The position numbers and the translations under genes were made by a program. The notes beneath the pieces were generated by a model. The model ran no database searches. It had not been told where the DNA came from and worked only from the letters and a program-made list of their open reading frames with translations. A DNA stretch of 64,000 bases, taken from assembly GCF_007858365.1 (NCBI RefSeq), contig NZ_VFIO01000006.1:1-64000 (forward strand), in the 5' to 3' direction. Source of the stretch: Pseudomonas saxonica (GTDB taxonomy: Bacteria; Pseudomonadota; Gammaproteobacteria; Pseudomonadales; Pseudomonadaceae). This document shows, piece after piece, positions 15,993 through 24,311 of the stretch. The stretch's first letter is position 1. Every line of letters starts with the position of its first letter.

Positions 15993-18251
15993 TCAGAACG
16001 AACTGGTCACCGAGGCGAAATAAGCACGGCCCGCTTCGTTGTAGGTCTGCGCCCCGGCCTCATCCGAGTTGCCCTTGCGGTACAAGTGCTTGTCGAACAG
16101 GTTATTGATGCCCAGGCGCACGCTGAGGTGCTTATTGAACTCATAACCACTGCTCACGCCTACCAAACCGTAGGGATCGAGCGGAATCTGTACCGACTTG
16201 TCGAGTTCTTCGTTAGCCCGGTTGTTGCGCTTGGGCGCTTCCTGCTTGCCGTAGTAGGTGCCACTGACCTGGAAGGACAGTTTTTCTGTAGCGTACCAGT
16301 CGAGCATCGTATTCAAGGTGTACTTTGGAATGATGCTCAACGGATCACCGGTTTCCTTGTCCTTGCTTTCGATCATGTAGGTCAGGTTGGTGTTCCAGTC
16401 CAGATCGTCGCGCAGGCTGACAAACAGGTTGCCCTCGATCCCTTGCACAATGGCCTTGCCACTGTTCTCCCATTGCAGGACACGACGCCCGTTGGGCAAG
16501 CGGAATACTGCTTCGTTACTGGCGTTGATCTTGTTTTGATAGTCGTTGCGAAAATACGTACCGCTGGTGCGCCACGTTCCTTTGTCGAACGCCAGGCCAA
16601 TCTCTTTGTTGATGCTGATTTCCGGCTTGAGGTCGGGGTTACCCACCAGATAGCAACCACCGAGGTTCACCTCGACGGAACTGCAACCCTGGCCGCGACT
16701 GTACAACAGGTAGTTGGGGTTGGATTGATACAGGTTCGGGGTTTTATAGGCACGGGCTATACCTCCCTTGATGCTCAGTTCATCGGTGATCTGATGAGAC
16801 GCGTTGAGGCTCGGGCTCCAGTTGCCGCCGAACTCATTATGGTGATCGAATCGAACCCCCGGCGTGACAATGGTTTTGGCACCGACTTCGATGTTGTCTT
16901 CAACGTAAAACGCATAACTGTTGGCGGTTGTTTTGGTTTGTGTGCGGTCGGTGCCTGGCAGCCCCGGAGTGCCATCCGCGCCAGGGTCCCAGCTTTGCGG
17001 ACGCAACGAGCCCGGATCATTCAACGATTCGTAAAGGTATTCGCCGCCCACCGTCAGCACCTGCTCTGTGCCCATGTGCAACGGCAGGTTCAATTCACCT
17101 GTGGCCCGCGTATTGCGCAAGCGTGACTCAAACGAGCCGGCGCTTTCAGAAGGTGCGCCTTCACCATAACCGGCCAGGCCTTCATTCAAACGTGAGTTGC
17201 GGGTCAGGTCGTGCGTCAGCGACGCTTTGGTTGAGCCCCAGTCAAACACGCCATTGTGCGTCGCGGAAAAGGTGCTGCGCTGAAGCACAGTGGTTTCTTT
17301 ACCGGTCAGGCTGTTAACAAAATCTCCGCCACTGTTGAGCATGGTGTCACCGGCAAAGATGTTGCCCTGACGACTGTAACTGGCCTCCAGATCGAGACTC
17401 TGCTCAGGGGTGAACTGCCAGCTGAGCAAGCCATTGACGTCTTTGTTGCGCACCCCTTCACGGCCGGCCACCACACTGTCGGGTGACGCTTGCGCGGCCG
17501 TGTTGATGCCGGGATCGTCAGCATCGGTCTTGTTCACACCGCCATACACGCGAAATACCAGATCTTCGGTGATCGGGCCGCTGAGATTGAAGTTGGTGCG
17601 TTTACTAATGCCTTCGGCCTTGTCTTCAGGTGACAGGTAATAGGCTGTCAGCGAGCCGCTGAGTTTGTCGGCGGGCCTCTTGGTGATGATATTCACCACC
17701 CCGCCCATCGCCCCGGAACCGTAGCGAGCGGCGGCCGGGCCACGCAGGATTTCAATACGTTCGACTTCTTCGGCCGGCACCCAGTTGGTTTCGCCACGGG
17801 TATCACGGTCTCCACTCCAGCCATAGCGCTGGGCGTTGCGTGAAGCAGACGGTTTGCCGTCAATCAGGATCAGCGTGTTTTCCGGGCCCATGCCGCGCAG
17901 ATCGATCTGGCGGTTGTTGCCACGAGCACCACTGGCGCTGTTACCCGTCAAGTTGACCCCCGGCTCACGGCGGATGATTTCGGAAAGATCATTCGCGGGT
18001 GGGCGCTTCTTGATGTCTTCTGCGGTGATAATCGAGACACCCGGTGCCTGTTTCAATTCTTGTGCGGCGGTGCCCAGCACACGGGTTTCTTCAAGTTGCA
18101 GTGCTTGTCTCGTCCCGTCGACCGGCAGGTCGCTGGCTTCTATCGGCACTTCATCGCGTTCGCGTTCCAGCGTGTCAGCCAGTAACGTTGGCGACGTCAG
18201 AGCGGCCAGGATAGCCAGTGAGAAATGACTGCGTTTAAATCGAGACGGCAT
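15993..18251 (-). CDS. pfeA: Ferric-enterobactin-type TonB-dependent receptor
   Basis: The 752-residue protein has a signal peptide, a plug domain (K-Q-A-P-G-V-S-I-I-T-A-E-D-I at about 67-80; R-G-N-N-R-Q-I-D-L-R-G-M-G-P-E-N-T-L-I-L-I-D-G in pieces; R-G-P-A-A-A-R-Y-G) and a 22-strand barrel ending in aromatic S-S-F. I recognise close similarity to PfeA/FepA, including the Y-L-L-Y-S-R-G-Q-G-C loop and A-G-R-A-Y-F-A-S-V end. It should take up ferric enterobactin or related catecholates using TonB energy. Two Fur-box-like sites lie upstream. Unlike P. aeruginosa, the two-component pair is not adjacent to it. Confidence 0.9.
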   Translation of the reverse strand: MPSRFKRSHFSLAILAALTSPTLLADTLERERDEVPIEASDLPVDGTRQALQLEETRVLGTAAQELKQAPGVSIITAEDIKKRPPANDLSEIIRREPGVNLTGNSASGARGNNRQIDLRGMGPENTLILIDGKPSASRNAQRYGWSGDRDTRGETNWVPAEEVERIEILRGPAAARYGSGAMGGVVNIITKRPADKLSGSLTAYYLSPEDKAEGISKRTNFNLSGPITEDLVFRVYGGVNKTDADDPGINTAAQASPDSVVAGREGVRNKDVNGLLSWQFTPEQSLDLEASYSRQGNIFAGDTMLNSGGDFVNSLTGKETTVLQRSTFSATHNGVFDWGSTKASLTHDLTRNSRLNEGLAGYGEGAPSESAGSFESRLRNTRATGELNLPLHMGTEQVLTVGGEYLYESLNDPGSLRPQSWDPGADGTPGLPGTDRTQTKTTANSYAFYVEDNIEVGAKTIVTPGVRFDHHNEFGGNWSPSLNASHQITDELSIKGGIARAYKTPNLYQSNPNYLLYSRGQGCSSVEVNLGGCYLVGNPDLKPEISINKEIGLAFDKGTWRTSGTYFRNDYQNKINASNEAVFRLPNGRRVLQWENSGKAIVQGIEGNLFVSLRDDLDWNTNLTYMIESKDKETGDPLSIIPKYTLNTMLDWYATEKLSFQVSGTYYGKQEAPKRNNRANEELDKSVQIPLDPYGLVGVSSGYEFNKHLSVRLGINNLFDKHLYRKGNSDEAGAQTYNEAGRAYFASVTSSF

Positions 18252-18364
18252 GTCCAGTTGATCCTTAACCAGGGAGAATGCTCAGCAGGCCATAGGCTGG
18301 AAATCGCTCGCGCAGGCCCAAAGGGCACAACGTGTCTAGCTATTCCCGGCACTGCGAGACGCGC

Positions 18365-18383
18365 AATGATAAAGAATCTCATT
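18365..18383. promoter_or_regulatory. Fur-box-like site 1 upstream of the receptor
   Basis: AATGATAAAGAATCTCATT is a 19-base inverted-repeat site with AATGA/TCATT arms spaced by 9, the arrangement of bacterial Fur boxes. It lies 114 bases upstream of the receptor start and on the other side faces the FKBP gene. Confidence 0.65.
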
Positions 18384-18394
18384 TAAGAGTAAAG

Positions 18395-18421
18395 CGCAAA
18401 TGATACTGCTACTCATTTGCG
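18395..18421. promoter_or_regulatory. Fur-box-like site 2, perfect 9-bp palindrome
   Basis: CGCAAATGA and TCATTTGCG form perfect 9-base arms around a 9-base spacer. The inner 19 bases (18399-18417) have the same AATGA-N9-TCATT form as site 1, 34 bases away. Two such sites in series suggest tight iron repression of the receptor. Confidence 0.65.
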
Positions 18422-18544
18422 AGATTGCAGTTTCCCAGTCTCTATGGGCTATTCCTGCAGATTAATTTCATTACAAAATGTAAAACAGCTGAAATACACC
18501 GCATTATCAACCTGACTTAACGTCCCTCTTTTGAGCTTGCCCCC

Positions 18545-18886
18545 ATGACCCAAGAACTCCAAATAATCGACCTGCACCGTGGCGAAGGTAAAACCGTGGT
18601 TAAAGGCGCCTTGATCACCACGCAGTACACTGGATGGCTGGCAGACGGTACGGTGTTTGACTCATCTCACGAACGTGGCAAGCCGTTCCAGTGTGTCATT
18701 GGCACCGGTCGCGTGATCAAGGGCTGGGACATCGGTTTGATGGGCATGCAGGTGGGTGGCAAACGCAAACTGCTGGTGCCCGCACAGCTGGCCTATGGTG
18801 AAAGAAGCATGGGCGCCCATATCAAGCCGAACTCAGACCTGACCTTTGAGATCGAACTGCTGGAAGTGCTGACGCGCGACGATTGA
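18545..18886 (+). CDS. FKBP-type peptidyl-prolyl cis-trans isomerase
   Basis: The 113-residue single-domain FKBP shows the family landmarks: Y-T-G-W-L-A-D-G-T-V-F-D-S-S, G-x-G-R-V-I-K-G-W-D-I-G-L-M-G-M-x-V-G-G-K-R-K-L, and P-A-Q-L-A-Y-G-E-R. There is no signal peptide, so it should act in the cytoplasm as a prolyl isomerase and foldase. It is divergent from the iron receptor and precedes the DUF1615 lipoprotein gene by 42 bases, possibly in one transcript. Confidence 0.9.
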   Translation: MTQELQIIDLHRGEGKTVVKGALITTQYTGWLADGTVFDSSHERGKPFQCVIGTGRVIKGWDIGLMGMQVGGKRKLLVPAQLAYGERSMGAHIKPNSDLTFEIELLEVLTRDD

Positions 18887-18928
18887 GCTCGCGTCATAAA
18901 TAGGATGATTTTCAGGAGATAAGCGCGA

Positions 18929-20032
18929 GTGAATCGATTCTTCATGCGGTTTTTGACGCTTGCTCTATTCATAACCGTGGCGGGTTGTAGCACTCAGCCA
19001 GCGCAACCGGTGCGCTCGCCGGATCAAATACGTGCACGGATCGTACAACTGCTCCCGAGCACCGTGCAGGACCGTCAAGGTTGGGCGACTGATATACAGA
19101 CCGCCTTTGCCGTCCAAGAACTGGACCCGACAGATGAAAACATTTGCTCGGTGCTGGCCGTCACTGAGCAAGAGTCGACCTTTCAGGCAGACCCACCCGT
19201 ACCGGGTCTGGCGAAAATCGCACGCAGCGAAATCAACCGGCGCGCCAGCAAGCTGCATATCCCGGAATTTGTGCTGCGCAGTGCGCTGAATATCACTTCG
19301 CCCAATGGCAAGACCTATAACCAGCGCCTGGATACGGCCCGAACCGAGGGCCAACTGAGCGCGATTTTCGATGATTTCATTGGCATGGTACCGCTGGGTA
19401 AAACCCTGTTTGGCAGTTTGAACCCGGTACACACCGGCGGCCCGATGCAGGTCAGCATCGCTTTTGCACAAAAACAGGCACGCGATTATCCGTATCCAGT
19501 CACCGAGTCGATTCGTCATGAGGTTTTCACCCGACGTGGCGGCATGTATTTCGGCATTGCTCACTTATTGGGGTATCCGGTGGATTACCCACGATCACTG
19601 TACCGCTTCGCCGACTTCAATGCCGGCTGGTACGCCAGTCGTAATGCTGCGTTCCAAAATGCTGTCAGCAAGGCTTCCGGTATCCCGTTGGCACTGGATG
19701 GCGATCTGACCATTCCTGATTCCTATGCGGTCGGTGCCACCGAACGAGCCGTTCGCGCATTAGGCAAACAGTTGGATCTCAGCGAAAACGCCATTCGCAA
19801 CCAGCTGCTCAAAGGCAACAGCCTGGACTTAAACGACACGGCGGTTTACCAGCGCGTCTATGCCCTCGCAGACCGCAAAAATGGCCAGCCACTGCCCCGC
19901 GCCGTATTGCCGGGTATTTCCCTGCAAAGCCCTAAAATCACCCGTAATCTGACGACTGCCTGGTTTGCCCAGCGTGTCGATGAACGGCGGCAACGCTGTA
20001 TGAACCGGGCTAAAGCGCAGCCAAGCCTATGA
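18929..20032 (+). CDS. DUF1615 lipoprotein
   Basis: The 367-residue protein starts at GTG 18929 behind AGGAGA. It has a lipoprotein signal ending V-A-G-C20 and a conserved domain with V-T-E-Q-E-S-T-F and H-T-G-G-P-M-Q-V, as in the DUF1615 family. The E-Q-E-S motif followed by a G-G-P-M-Q-V segment recalls the lysozyme-like fold of lytic transglycosylases, but enzyme activity is inference. It is anchored at a membrane facing the periplasm. It overlaps a weaker upstream start of the antitoxin gene and may be co-transcribed with it. Confidence 0.75.
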   Translation: MNRFFMRFLTLALFITVAGCSTQPAQPVRSPDQIRARIVQLLPSTVQDRQGWATDIQTAFAVQELDPTDENICSVLAVTEQESTFQADPPVPGLAKIARSEINRRASKLHIPEFVLRSALNITSPNGKTYNQRLDTARTEGQLSAIFDDFIGMVPLGKTLFGSLNPVHTGGPMQVSIAFAQKQARDYPYPVTESIRHEVFTRRGGMYFGIAHLLGYPVDYPRSLYRFADFNAGWYASRNAAFQNAVSKASGIPLALDGDLTIPDSYAVGATERAVRALGKQLDLSENAIRNQLLKGNSLDLNDTAVYQRVYALADRKNGQPLPRAVLPGISLQSPKITRNLTTAWFAQRVDERRQRCMNRAKAQPSL

Positions 20033-20112
20033 TAAATTCAGATACGAACAATTCAGTTGAGAAACACCAGATGTGGAGTAGTGTCGATCCTAATCATTCC
20101 AAGGACAATCCT

Positions 20113-20514
20113 ATGGGACTCGCAGCCCGACACATCGAACCCGACATCAACAGCCCGGAGGCAGGCCGCGTTGCGCTGACCTTTTTCTTCAACCTGATGC
20201 AACATTGGGGTTGCACCAAGGATCAGCAATGCACCTTACTGGGGGCCATCGGCAATACCACCTATTTCAAATATAAAAAGCTGCCCGTCGTGCGCCTGCC
20301 CCACGATACCCTTGAACGTATTTCCTACCTGATGGGCATCCATAAATCCTTGCGCATTTTGTTCAGCAATCAGCCGGAACGCGCCTACGGCTGGGTGCAC
20401 AAGCCCAATACCGCAGCGCCATTCAACGGCCAAAGTGCATTGAGTTACATGCTGGGCGGTCAAGTGGTCGATCTGGCTGACGTGCGACGCTATCTCGATG
20501 GCGTACGTGGTTGA
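20113..20514 (+). CDS. Xre/MbcA/ParS-type antitoxin of a RES toxin
   Basis: From ATG 20113, with AAGGA seven bases upstream, the protein has 133 residues. The N-terminal half has the helix-turn-helix-like Xre region (A-L-T-F-F-F-N-L-M-Q-H-W-G-C-T). The C-terminal half has the toxin-binding domain with R-I-S-Y-L-M-G-I-H-K-S-L-R and a W-V-H-K-P-N-T-A-A-P-F segment. Such antitoxins neutralise RES toxins and repress their own promoter. Its TGA (20512-20514) overlaps the toxin ATG by one base, the classic antitoxin-first order. In-frame starts further upstream exist (20029, 20071) but are less likely. Confidence 0.85.
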   Translation: MGLAARHIEPDINSPEAGRVALTFFFNLMQHWGCTKDQQCTLLGAIGNTTYFKYKKLPVVRLPHDTLERISYLMGIHKSLRILFSNQPERAYGWVHKPNTAAPFNGQSALSYMLGGQVVDLADVRRYLDGVRG

Positions 20515-21188
20515 TGCGGGCGGTGCTGCCCGCATGGGACAACGCATGGCGAATCATCAACAGCGCGTTCCCGCCCATCTCGGTGTTTGAAGACACCCTT
20601 GACCCGGCAGACCTTGATATCGCCTTTGCGCTTGAAAGTTTGACCAATGACCGCCTGCGCGATCAGGCGGGCTTGATCACCCGGGTTAGCCCGCAAGACC
20701 GCCTGTGTGGTGCAGGGTCCACCCCGGTGATGGCTGCGTTCACCCATATAGGTCGAGCCAGCCGTTTTACCGATGGCAGCTATGGCGTGTATTACTGCGC
20801 CAGCAGCGTTGAAGCGGCGATTGCCGAAACCTGCTTTCATCAGGAGCAATTCTGGCGCGCCACGTGCGAAGCCAGTATCGAAATCACTCTGCGTACCTAC
20901 ATCAATCAGATCTGTCAGCCGATGATCGATGTGCGCCGAAAAACAGCGCTGCACCACCCCTCGCCCGAGACCTATGGCACCTGCCAGGCCTTCGCCCGCC
21001 CTTTGCGCGAAGACGGTGCCTGGGGGCTGCTGTACAAGAGCGTGCGGCTCAAAGGTCACGAATGCGTAGCAGCCTTTCGCCCTCCAGCCCTGTCGCTGCC
21101 GGTTCAAGGCCCGCACTTTCGTTATGTCTGGGATGACAAGCAGCAGGCCATTGCGTGGGTGTTACAGATCAGTGAAGTCGCGTTTTAA
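20514..21188 (+). CDS. RES-domain toxin (NAD+-degrading family)
   Basis: The 224-residue protein carries the RES domain. R81/R84 in G-R-A-S-R-F, the Y93-Y94 pair in G-V-Y-Y-C-A-S-S and E100/E105 in V-E-A-A-I-A-E match the Arg-Tyr-Glu active-site pattern of RES toxins, which resemble ADP-ribosyltransferases and consume NAD+. The start ATG at 20514 overlaps the antitoxin stop. Length is within the family range, and no disruption is seen. The pair should be a functional type II toxin-antitoxin system in the cytoplasm. Confidence 0.87.
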   Translation: MRAVLPAWDNAWRIINSAFPPISVFEDTLDPADLDIAFALESLTNDRLRDQAGLITRVSPQDRLCGAGSTPVMAAFTHIGRASRFTDGSYGVYYCASSVEAAIAETCFHQEQFWRATCEASIEITLRTYINQICQPMIDVRRKTALHHPSPETYGTCQAFARPLREDGAWGLLYKSVRLKGHECVAAFRPPALSLPVQGPHFRYVWDDKQQAIAWVLQISEVAF

Positions 21189-21226
21189 ACACAACCCACA
21201 CACCGGTTTAAACCAACACCGCTGTG

Positions 21227-21451
21227 TCACACGATGCACTGTTTGAACAATTCCTCCTTGATAATCAACAGTGCATCTTCGTAATAGCGCTCGCCCCGCG
21301 CTTCACTGAGCAACACCGAACGCACACTGCCCTCGCCTTCTGCAGGCGTGTGCTCACAGGTGAGGTAAAACTCGGCGGTGTCCGGTTTGAATTCCAGGTA
21401 ATAGAACAACTCACGGCCTTCGCGGTGCCAATAGCCTATCTCTCTGCGCAT
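21227..21451 (-). CDS. Small conserved-looking hypothetical protein
   Basis: The 74-residue protein is charged and rich in Glu, Arg and Tyr (R-E-I-G-Y-W-H-R-E-G-R-E, Y-Y-L-E-F-K-P-D-T-A-E-F-Y-L), with a composition of real protein. It has no membrane segment or signal and no family I can name. It starts at ATG 21451 behind AGGGAT and converges on the RES toxin gene. An overlapping plus-strand frame exists over the same bases but has poorer composition. Confidence 0.5.
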   Translation of the reverse strand: MRREIGYWHREGRELFYYLEFKPDTAEFYLTCEHTPAEGEGSVRSVLLSEARGERYYEDALLIIKEELFKQCIV

Positions 21452-21769
21452 GGGTATCCCTGGTCAATGTGAACCGGGCCACACAGTACCCGCATCGTCC
21501 AAAAACGCAAATCCCCCGTCACACACCCCCCGCTCGCCCTCGAAATCTTTACCCAAACCAACAAATCTGAACATTTACAGAACAAAAGTTACAACTTGGC
21601 ACAAATATTTCTTGTCATTTCTCGTTCGTAATCTTCAGGCCGGGCACACAACGCCCAGGGTGGCTGTAACGCCCCCATTGCGAGCAGGGACGGCATCCAC
21701 GTCCGCATTCAGTGCAAGGACTGGCCAAAAGTCAGGTCCAAGACCCGCTGTTATAAAGGAATATTCACG
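21452..21769. other. Upstream region of the small Cys/Pro-rich frame
   Basis: No convincing gene. TTGGCAC at 21595-21601 resembles a -24 element but the matching -12 position reads TC in place of GC. A TATAAA-like stretch and AAAGGA lie at 21752-21760 immediately before the 31-codon frame. Confidence 0.35.
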
Positions 21770-21865
21770 ATGTGCTTAGTGTGCCTTATGCCAACCATGC
21801 CTCGCCGCACGACCCCTTTGCGCCCCCTGCCTCTGCGCCCTTGTTCTCCGGGCACCGACACATAG
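21770..21865 (+). CDS. 31-codon Cys/Pro-rich small reading frame
   Basis: ATG 21770 follows AAAGGA by nine bases and opens a frame ending at TAG 21863-21865. The peptide starts M-C-L-V-C-L-M-P, has two Arg-rich and seven Pro positions in total, and a third Cys near the end (R-P-C-S-P-G). It is followed by a possible hairpin (ACGCCC 21882-21887 with GGGCGT 21901-21906), then the ABC exporter gene at 22004. It could be a regulatory leader peptide, an exported peptide or chance. Codon choice is uninformative at this length. Confidence 0.35.
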   Translation: MCLVCLMPTMPRRTTPLRPLPLRPCSPGTDT

Positions 21866-22003
21866 CCCGACCCGCGCTGTGACGCCCCGCTCTGTGCGCT
21901 GGGCGTTTGCTAGACGTACTCCGTGATCGACAACCTGCGTGCCTGGCGGCGCCGTGTGTGCTGCCACATCGACTCGTTTGTCCTTATCCAAGAAAGGTCA
22001 GTC

Positions 22004-23809
22004 ATGTCTGAAGTTGACGCTATTACCGTTCCTCCTGATCGGCCGTGGGCCTTCGTGTGGCACTACATCCGCCTCTATCCCGGCTGGTACTGGGGCATTG
22101 CACTCCTGCAAATCGGCGCCGCCATGACCGCGACCTTGATGCCTTATGCCATTGGCCGCATTACCGGGGCGGTGAGTGACGGATTATGGGATCAGAGCGA
22201 CCTGCTACAGGCCAGTCTCCCTGCACTCGGTCTTTTATTGGGCCTTGGGGTCGCGCAGATGCTCTGTGCCCGGGGCGCTACCTTTTGCATGATCATGGTT
22301 CGCCCGCATCAGAAAGTGCGCATCACCCGTGACCTGTTTGCCTATCTGCAACAACACTCACCGCGTTATTTCGGCGAGCACTTTGCTGGCAGTCTGGCCC
22401 AACGGATCAGTGAAGGCAGTATTGGTCTGTTGGACACCACGTGGGTATTGATCGTGGAGATGCTGCCGATTCTGGCGGTGTTGATCACAAGTCTCGTGCT
22501 GTTGACGCTGGCCTCGCCGTGGCTTGGCCTGAGCTTGCTGGTGTGGGTGATGTGTTACTCCCTGTTGGCGTACGCGCTGTCGCGTAAAGCTCAAGTACTC
22601 GCCCATGAACATGCGCAAACACGCAGTGTCACCACCGGCAAGATTGTTGATGCGGTAGGCAACCTGAGCAGCATCCGCCTGTTTGCCCGCCAGGGTTTTG
22701 AACTCGACTACTTGACCCGCTTTCAGGCCAAAGAAAAGAAAGCCGCCCAGCGTTCCTTCTTCTATCAGGAAAAAATCCGCCTGTTGCAGGACAGTTTATC
22801 GATCCTGTTGCGGGTCGGTCTGGTGGCCCTGGCGTTGTACTTGTGGCAGTTGGGCAAAATCGATGTCGGTCAATTGGTCATGGTTGCAACTCTGGGCCTG
22901 ATGATTGTGGCGCAATGCAGTTTTCTCAGCATGCAGTTCATGCACTTGTTCGAGTTTGTCGGCAACATTGAAAACAGCATCAATACGCTGCTGCAACCTC
23001 ATGAAATGCCCGACCGGGAAAAAGCCCAACCGGCTGTTATCAACAAAGGCGTGATTGAGTTTCGTAATGTCAACTTCAGCTATAACCCCGGCGCGCCGAT
23101 TTTCAGAAACTTCAATTTGCACATTCGCGCAGGCCAACGGGTCGGTATTGTTGGCCAGTCAGGTTCTGGAAAGTCCACCCTGCTGAGTCTTTTACTGCGC
23201 TCTTATGACCCGCAAAGTGGAACCATTGAAGTTGACGGTACGGACATCCAGAATATGACTCAACAGTCATTACATCGTCATATTGGTTTAATTCCTCAAG
23301 AGCCCGGTCTGTTTCATCGCACCTTAAAAGAAAACATTGGCTATGGCGATGTACTCGCCAGTGACGCACATATTGTGCAGGCCGCAAAACGTGCTCATGC
23401 CCATGACTTTATCCTGCAAATGCCGGACGGTTATAACGCCTTGATCGGTGAACGCGGGGTCAAACTGTCGGGTGGCCAGCGCCAGCGCATTGCAATCGCT
23501 CGTGCGTTACTTAAAAACGCACCGATACTGGTCCTTGATGAGGCCACTGCCAGCCTCGACTCAGAGACTGAAAGCCTCATCCAGGGCAGCCTGGATGACA
23601 TCATGGCGGACAAGACGGTGCTGGTCGTGGCCCACCGCCTTTCGACCATTGCCCATCTGGACCGCATCGTTGTACTGGATAAGGGCACCATTATCGAAGA
23701 CGGCAGCCATGCCCAATTGCTGGAGCGCCGCGGGCTGTATTACCGGCTATGGCAGCATCAATCAGAGGGGGCATTAAGCGAAACCGACCCCACGCTGACA
23801 ACTGCCTGA
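22004..23809 (+). CDS. ABC exporter, fused membrane and ATPase domains
   Basis: The 601-residue half-transporter has about six membrane helices in residues 1-320 and a nucleotide-binding domain with Walker A G-Q-S-G-S-G-K-S-T, signature L-S-G-G-Q-R-Q-R, Walker B I-L-V-L-D-E-A-T-A-S-L-D and switch H in V-A-H-R-L-S-T. It should work as a homodimer in the inner membrane, exporting a lipid, drug or peptide. No N-terminal C39 peptidase domain is present. ATG 22004 with AGAAAGG upstream is preferred over a GTG at 21923. It precedes the tonB operon by 500 bases in the same direction. Confidence 0.9.
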   Translation: MSEVDAITVPPDRPWAFVWHYIRLYPGWYWGIALLQIGAAMTATLMPYAIGRITGAVSDGLWDQSDLLQASLPALGLLLGLGVAQMLCARGATFCMIMVRPHQKVRITRDLFAYLQQHSPRYFGEHFAGSLAQRISEGSIGLLDTTWVLIVEMLPILAVLITSLVLLTLASPWLGLSLLVWVMCYSLLAYALSRKAQVLAHEHAQTRSVTTGKIVDAVGNLSSIRLFARQGFELDYLTRFQAKEKKAAQRSFFYQEKIRLLQDSLSILLRVGLVALALYLWQLGKIDVGQLVMVATLGLMIVAQCSFLSMQFMHLFEFVGNIENSINTLLQPHEMPDREKAQPAVINKGVIEFRNVNFSYNPGAPIFRNFNLHIRAGQRVGIVGQSGSGKSTLLSLLLRSYDPQSGTIEVDGTDIQNMTQQSLHRHIGLIPQEPGLFHRTLKENIGYGDVLASDAHIVQAAKRAHAHDFILQMPDGYNALIGERGVKLSGGQRQRIAIARALLKNAPILVLDEATASLDSETESLIQGSLDDIMADKTVLVVAHRLSTIAHLDRIVVLDKGTIIEDGSHAQLLERRGLYYRLWQHQSEGALSETDPTLTTA

Positions 23810-23873
23810 TGCTCAACACACGTGTCAAACCCAGCGCTTTAAATTAAAACCGTTTTACCGAATAAACTGAACA

Positions 23874-23923
23874 AATAAGTGCACTAATACTTGGCACACT
23901 CCTGTCACTTTGGTGCACTTATT
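23874..23923. promoter_or_regulatory. 11-bp inverted repeat, possible activator site
   Basis: AATAAGTGCAC (23874-23884) and GTGCACTTATT (23913-23923) are perfect inverted copies 28 bases apart. They lie about 165-215 bases upstream of the sigma-54 promoter match, the usual range for enhancer-binding-protein sites. A transcription terminator for the exporter gene is the alternative, but the loop is long and no T-run follows. Confidence 0.55.
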
Positions 23924-24088
23924 CAGGACAGCAATGCTTTAGTGTCAGATTGTCCAACAATCTTAATACCCCACTTAGTCGCGAGTAATTTATAAATAAG
24001 GGGCCTGCAACATAGGCACTAACCCTGTTTATAAAACACTCTAAATGCCGTACTTATTTATCCTGCCATGCACCCAACTTTGACGTTC

Positions 24089-24106
24089 TTGGCACAGCCG
24101 TTGCTT
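24089..24106 (+). promoter_or_regulatory. Sigma-54 (-24/-12) promoter of the tonB operon
   Basis: TTGGCACAGCCGTTGCTT has the invariant GG and GC exactly 12 bases apart, as required by RpoN, and matches TGGCAC and TTGC fully. Transcription would begin near 24116, leaving a leader of about 196 bases before tonB. Confidence 0.7.
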
Positions 24107-24172
24107 TACTTAACTTAACAAAACTACACGTGCTTCAGGCACTGACTTATCACCGATTTATCGGGAGCCAAG

Positions 24173-24199
24173 ATGAAGTATTTGCCACGTAGCCCTTAA
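24173..24199 (+). CDS. 8-codon leader frame
   Basis: ATG 24173 lies five bases after a GGGAG Shine-Dalgarno (24163-24167). The frame encodes M-K-Y-L-P-R-S-P and ends with TAA 24197-24199. It lies inside the presumed leader transcript of the tonB operon and is followed seven bases later by a perfect hairpin. The Pro-containing end and the position suggest a translated regulatory leader. Expression is not proven. Confidence 0.4.
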   Translation: MKYLPRSP

Positions 24200-24206
24200 C
24201 GCTAGA

Positions 24207-24228
24207 GATAAGTGAAACCTCACTTATC
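24207..24228. promoter_or_regulatory. Perfect 9-bp hairpin in the tonB leader
   Basis: GATAAGTGA and TCACTTATC flank an AACC loop. No T-run follows, so it is not an ordinary terminator. It shares ATAAGTG/CACTTAT with the upstream inverted repeat at 23874-23923, so it could be either an RNA element or a second binding site for the same protein. Confidence 0.55.
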
Positions 24229-24311
24229 GAACGACTGAACCGACCATTCTCGTCCCTGCGTGCAAGGGCGAACGGAGCCTTATTGCCCTTCATTTAGTCG
24301 AGGGACTGTTA

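Noticed and set aside
15954..17126. 390-codon plus-strand frame opposite the iron receptor
   Set aside because: It is a shadow frame; the receptor on the minus strand has full family motifs.
21595..21612. Second sigma-54-like promoter before the 31-codon frame
   Set aside because: The -24 half fits, but the -12 position reads TC, not the invariant GC.
24173..24199. Microcin C-like precursor gene
   Set aside because: The short peptide does not resemble MccA, and no MccB-type adenylyltransferase or self-immunity gene is near. A leader role is simpler.
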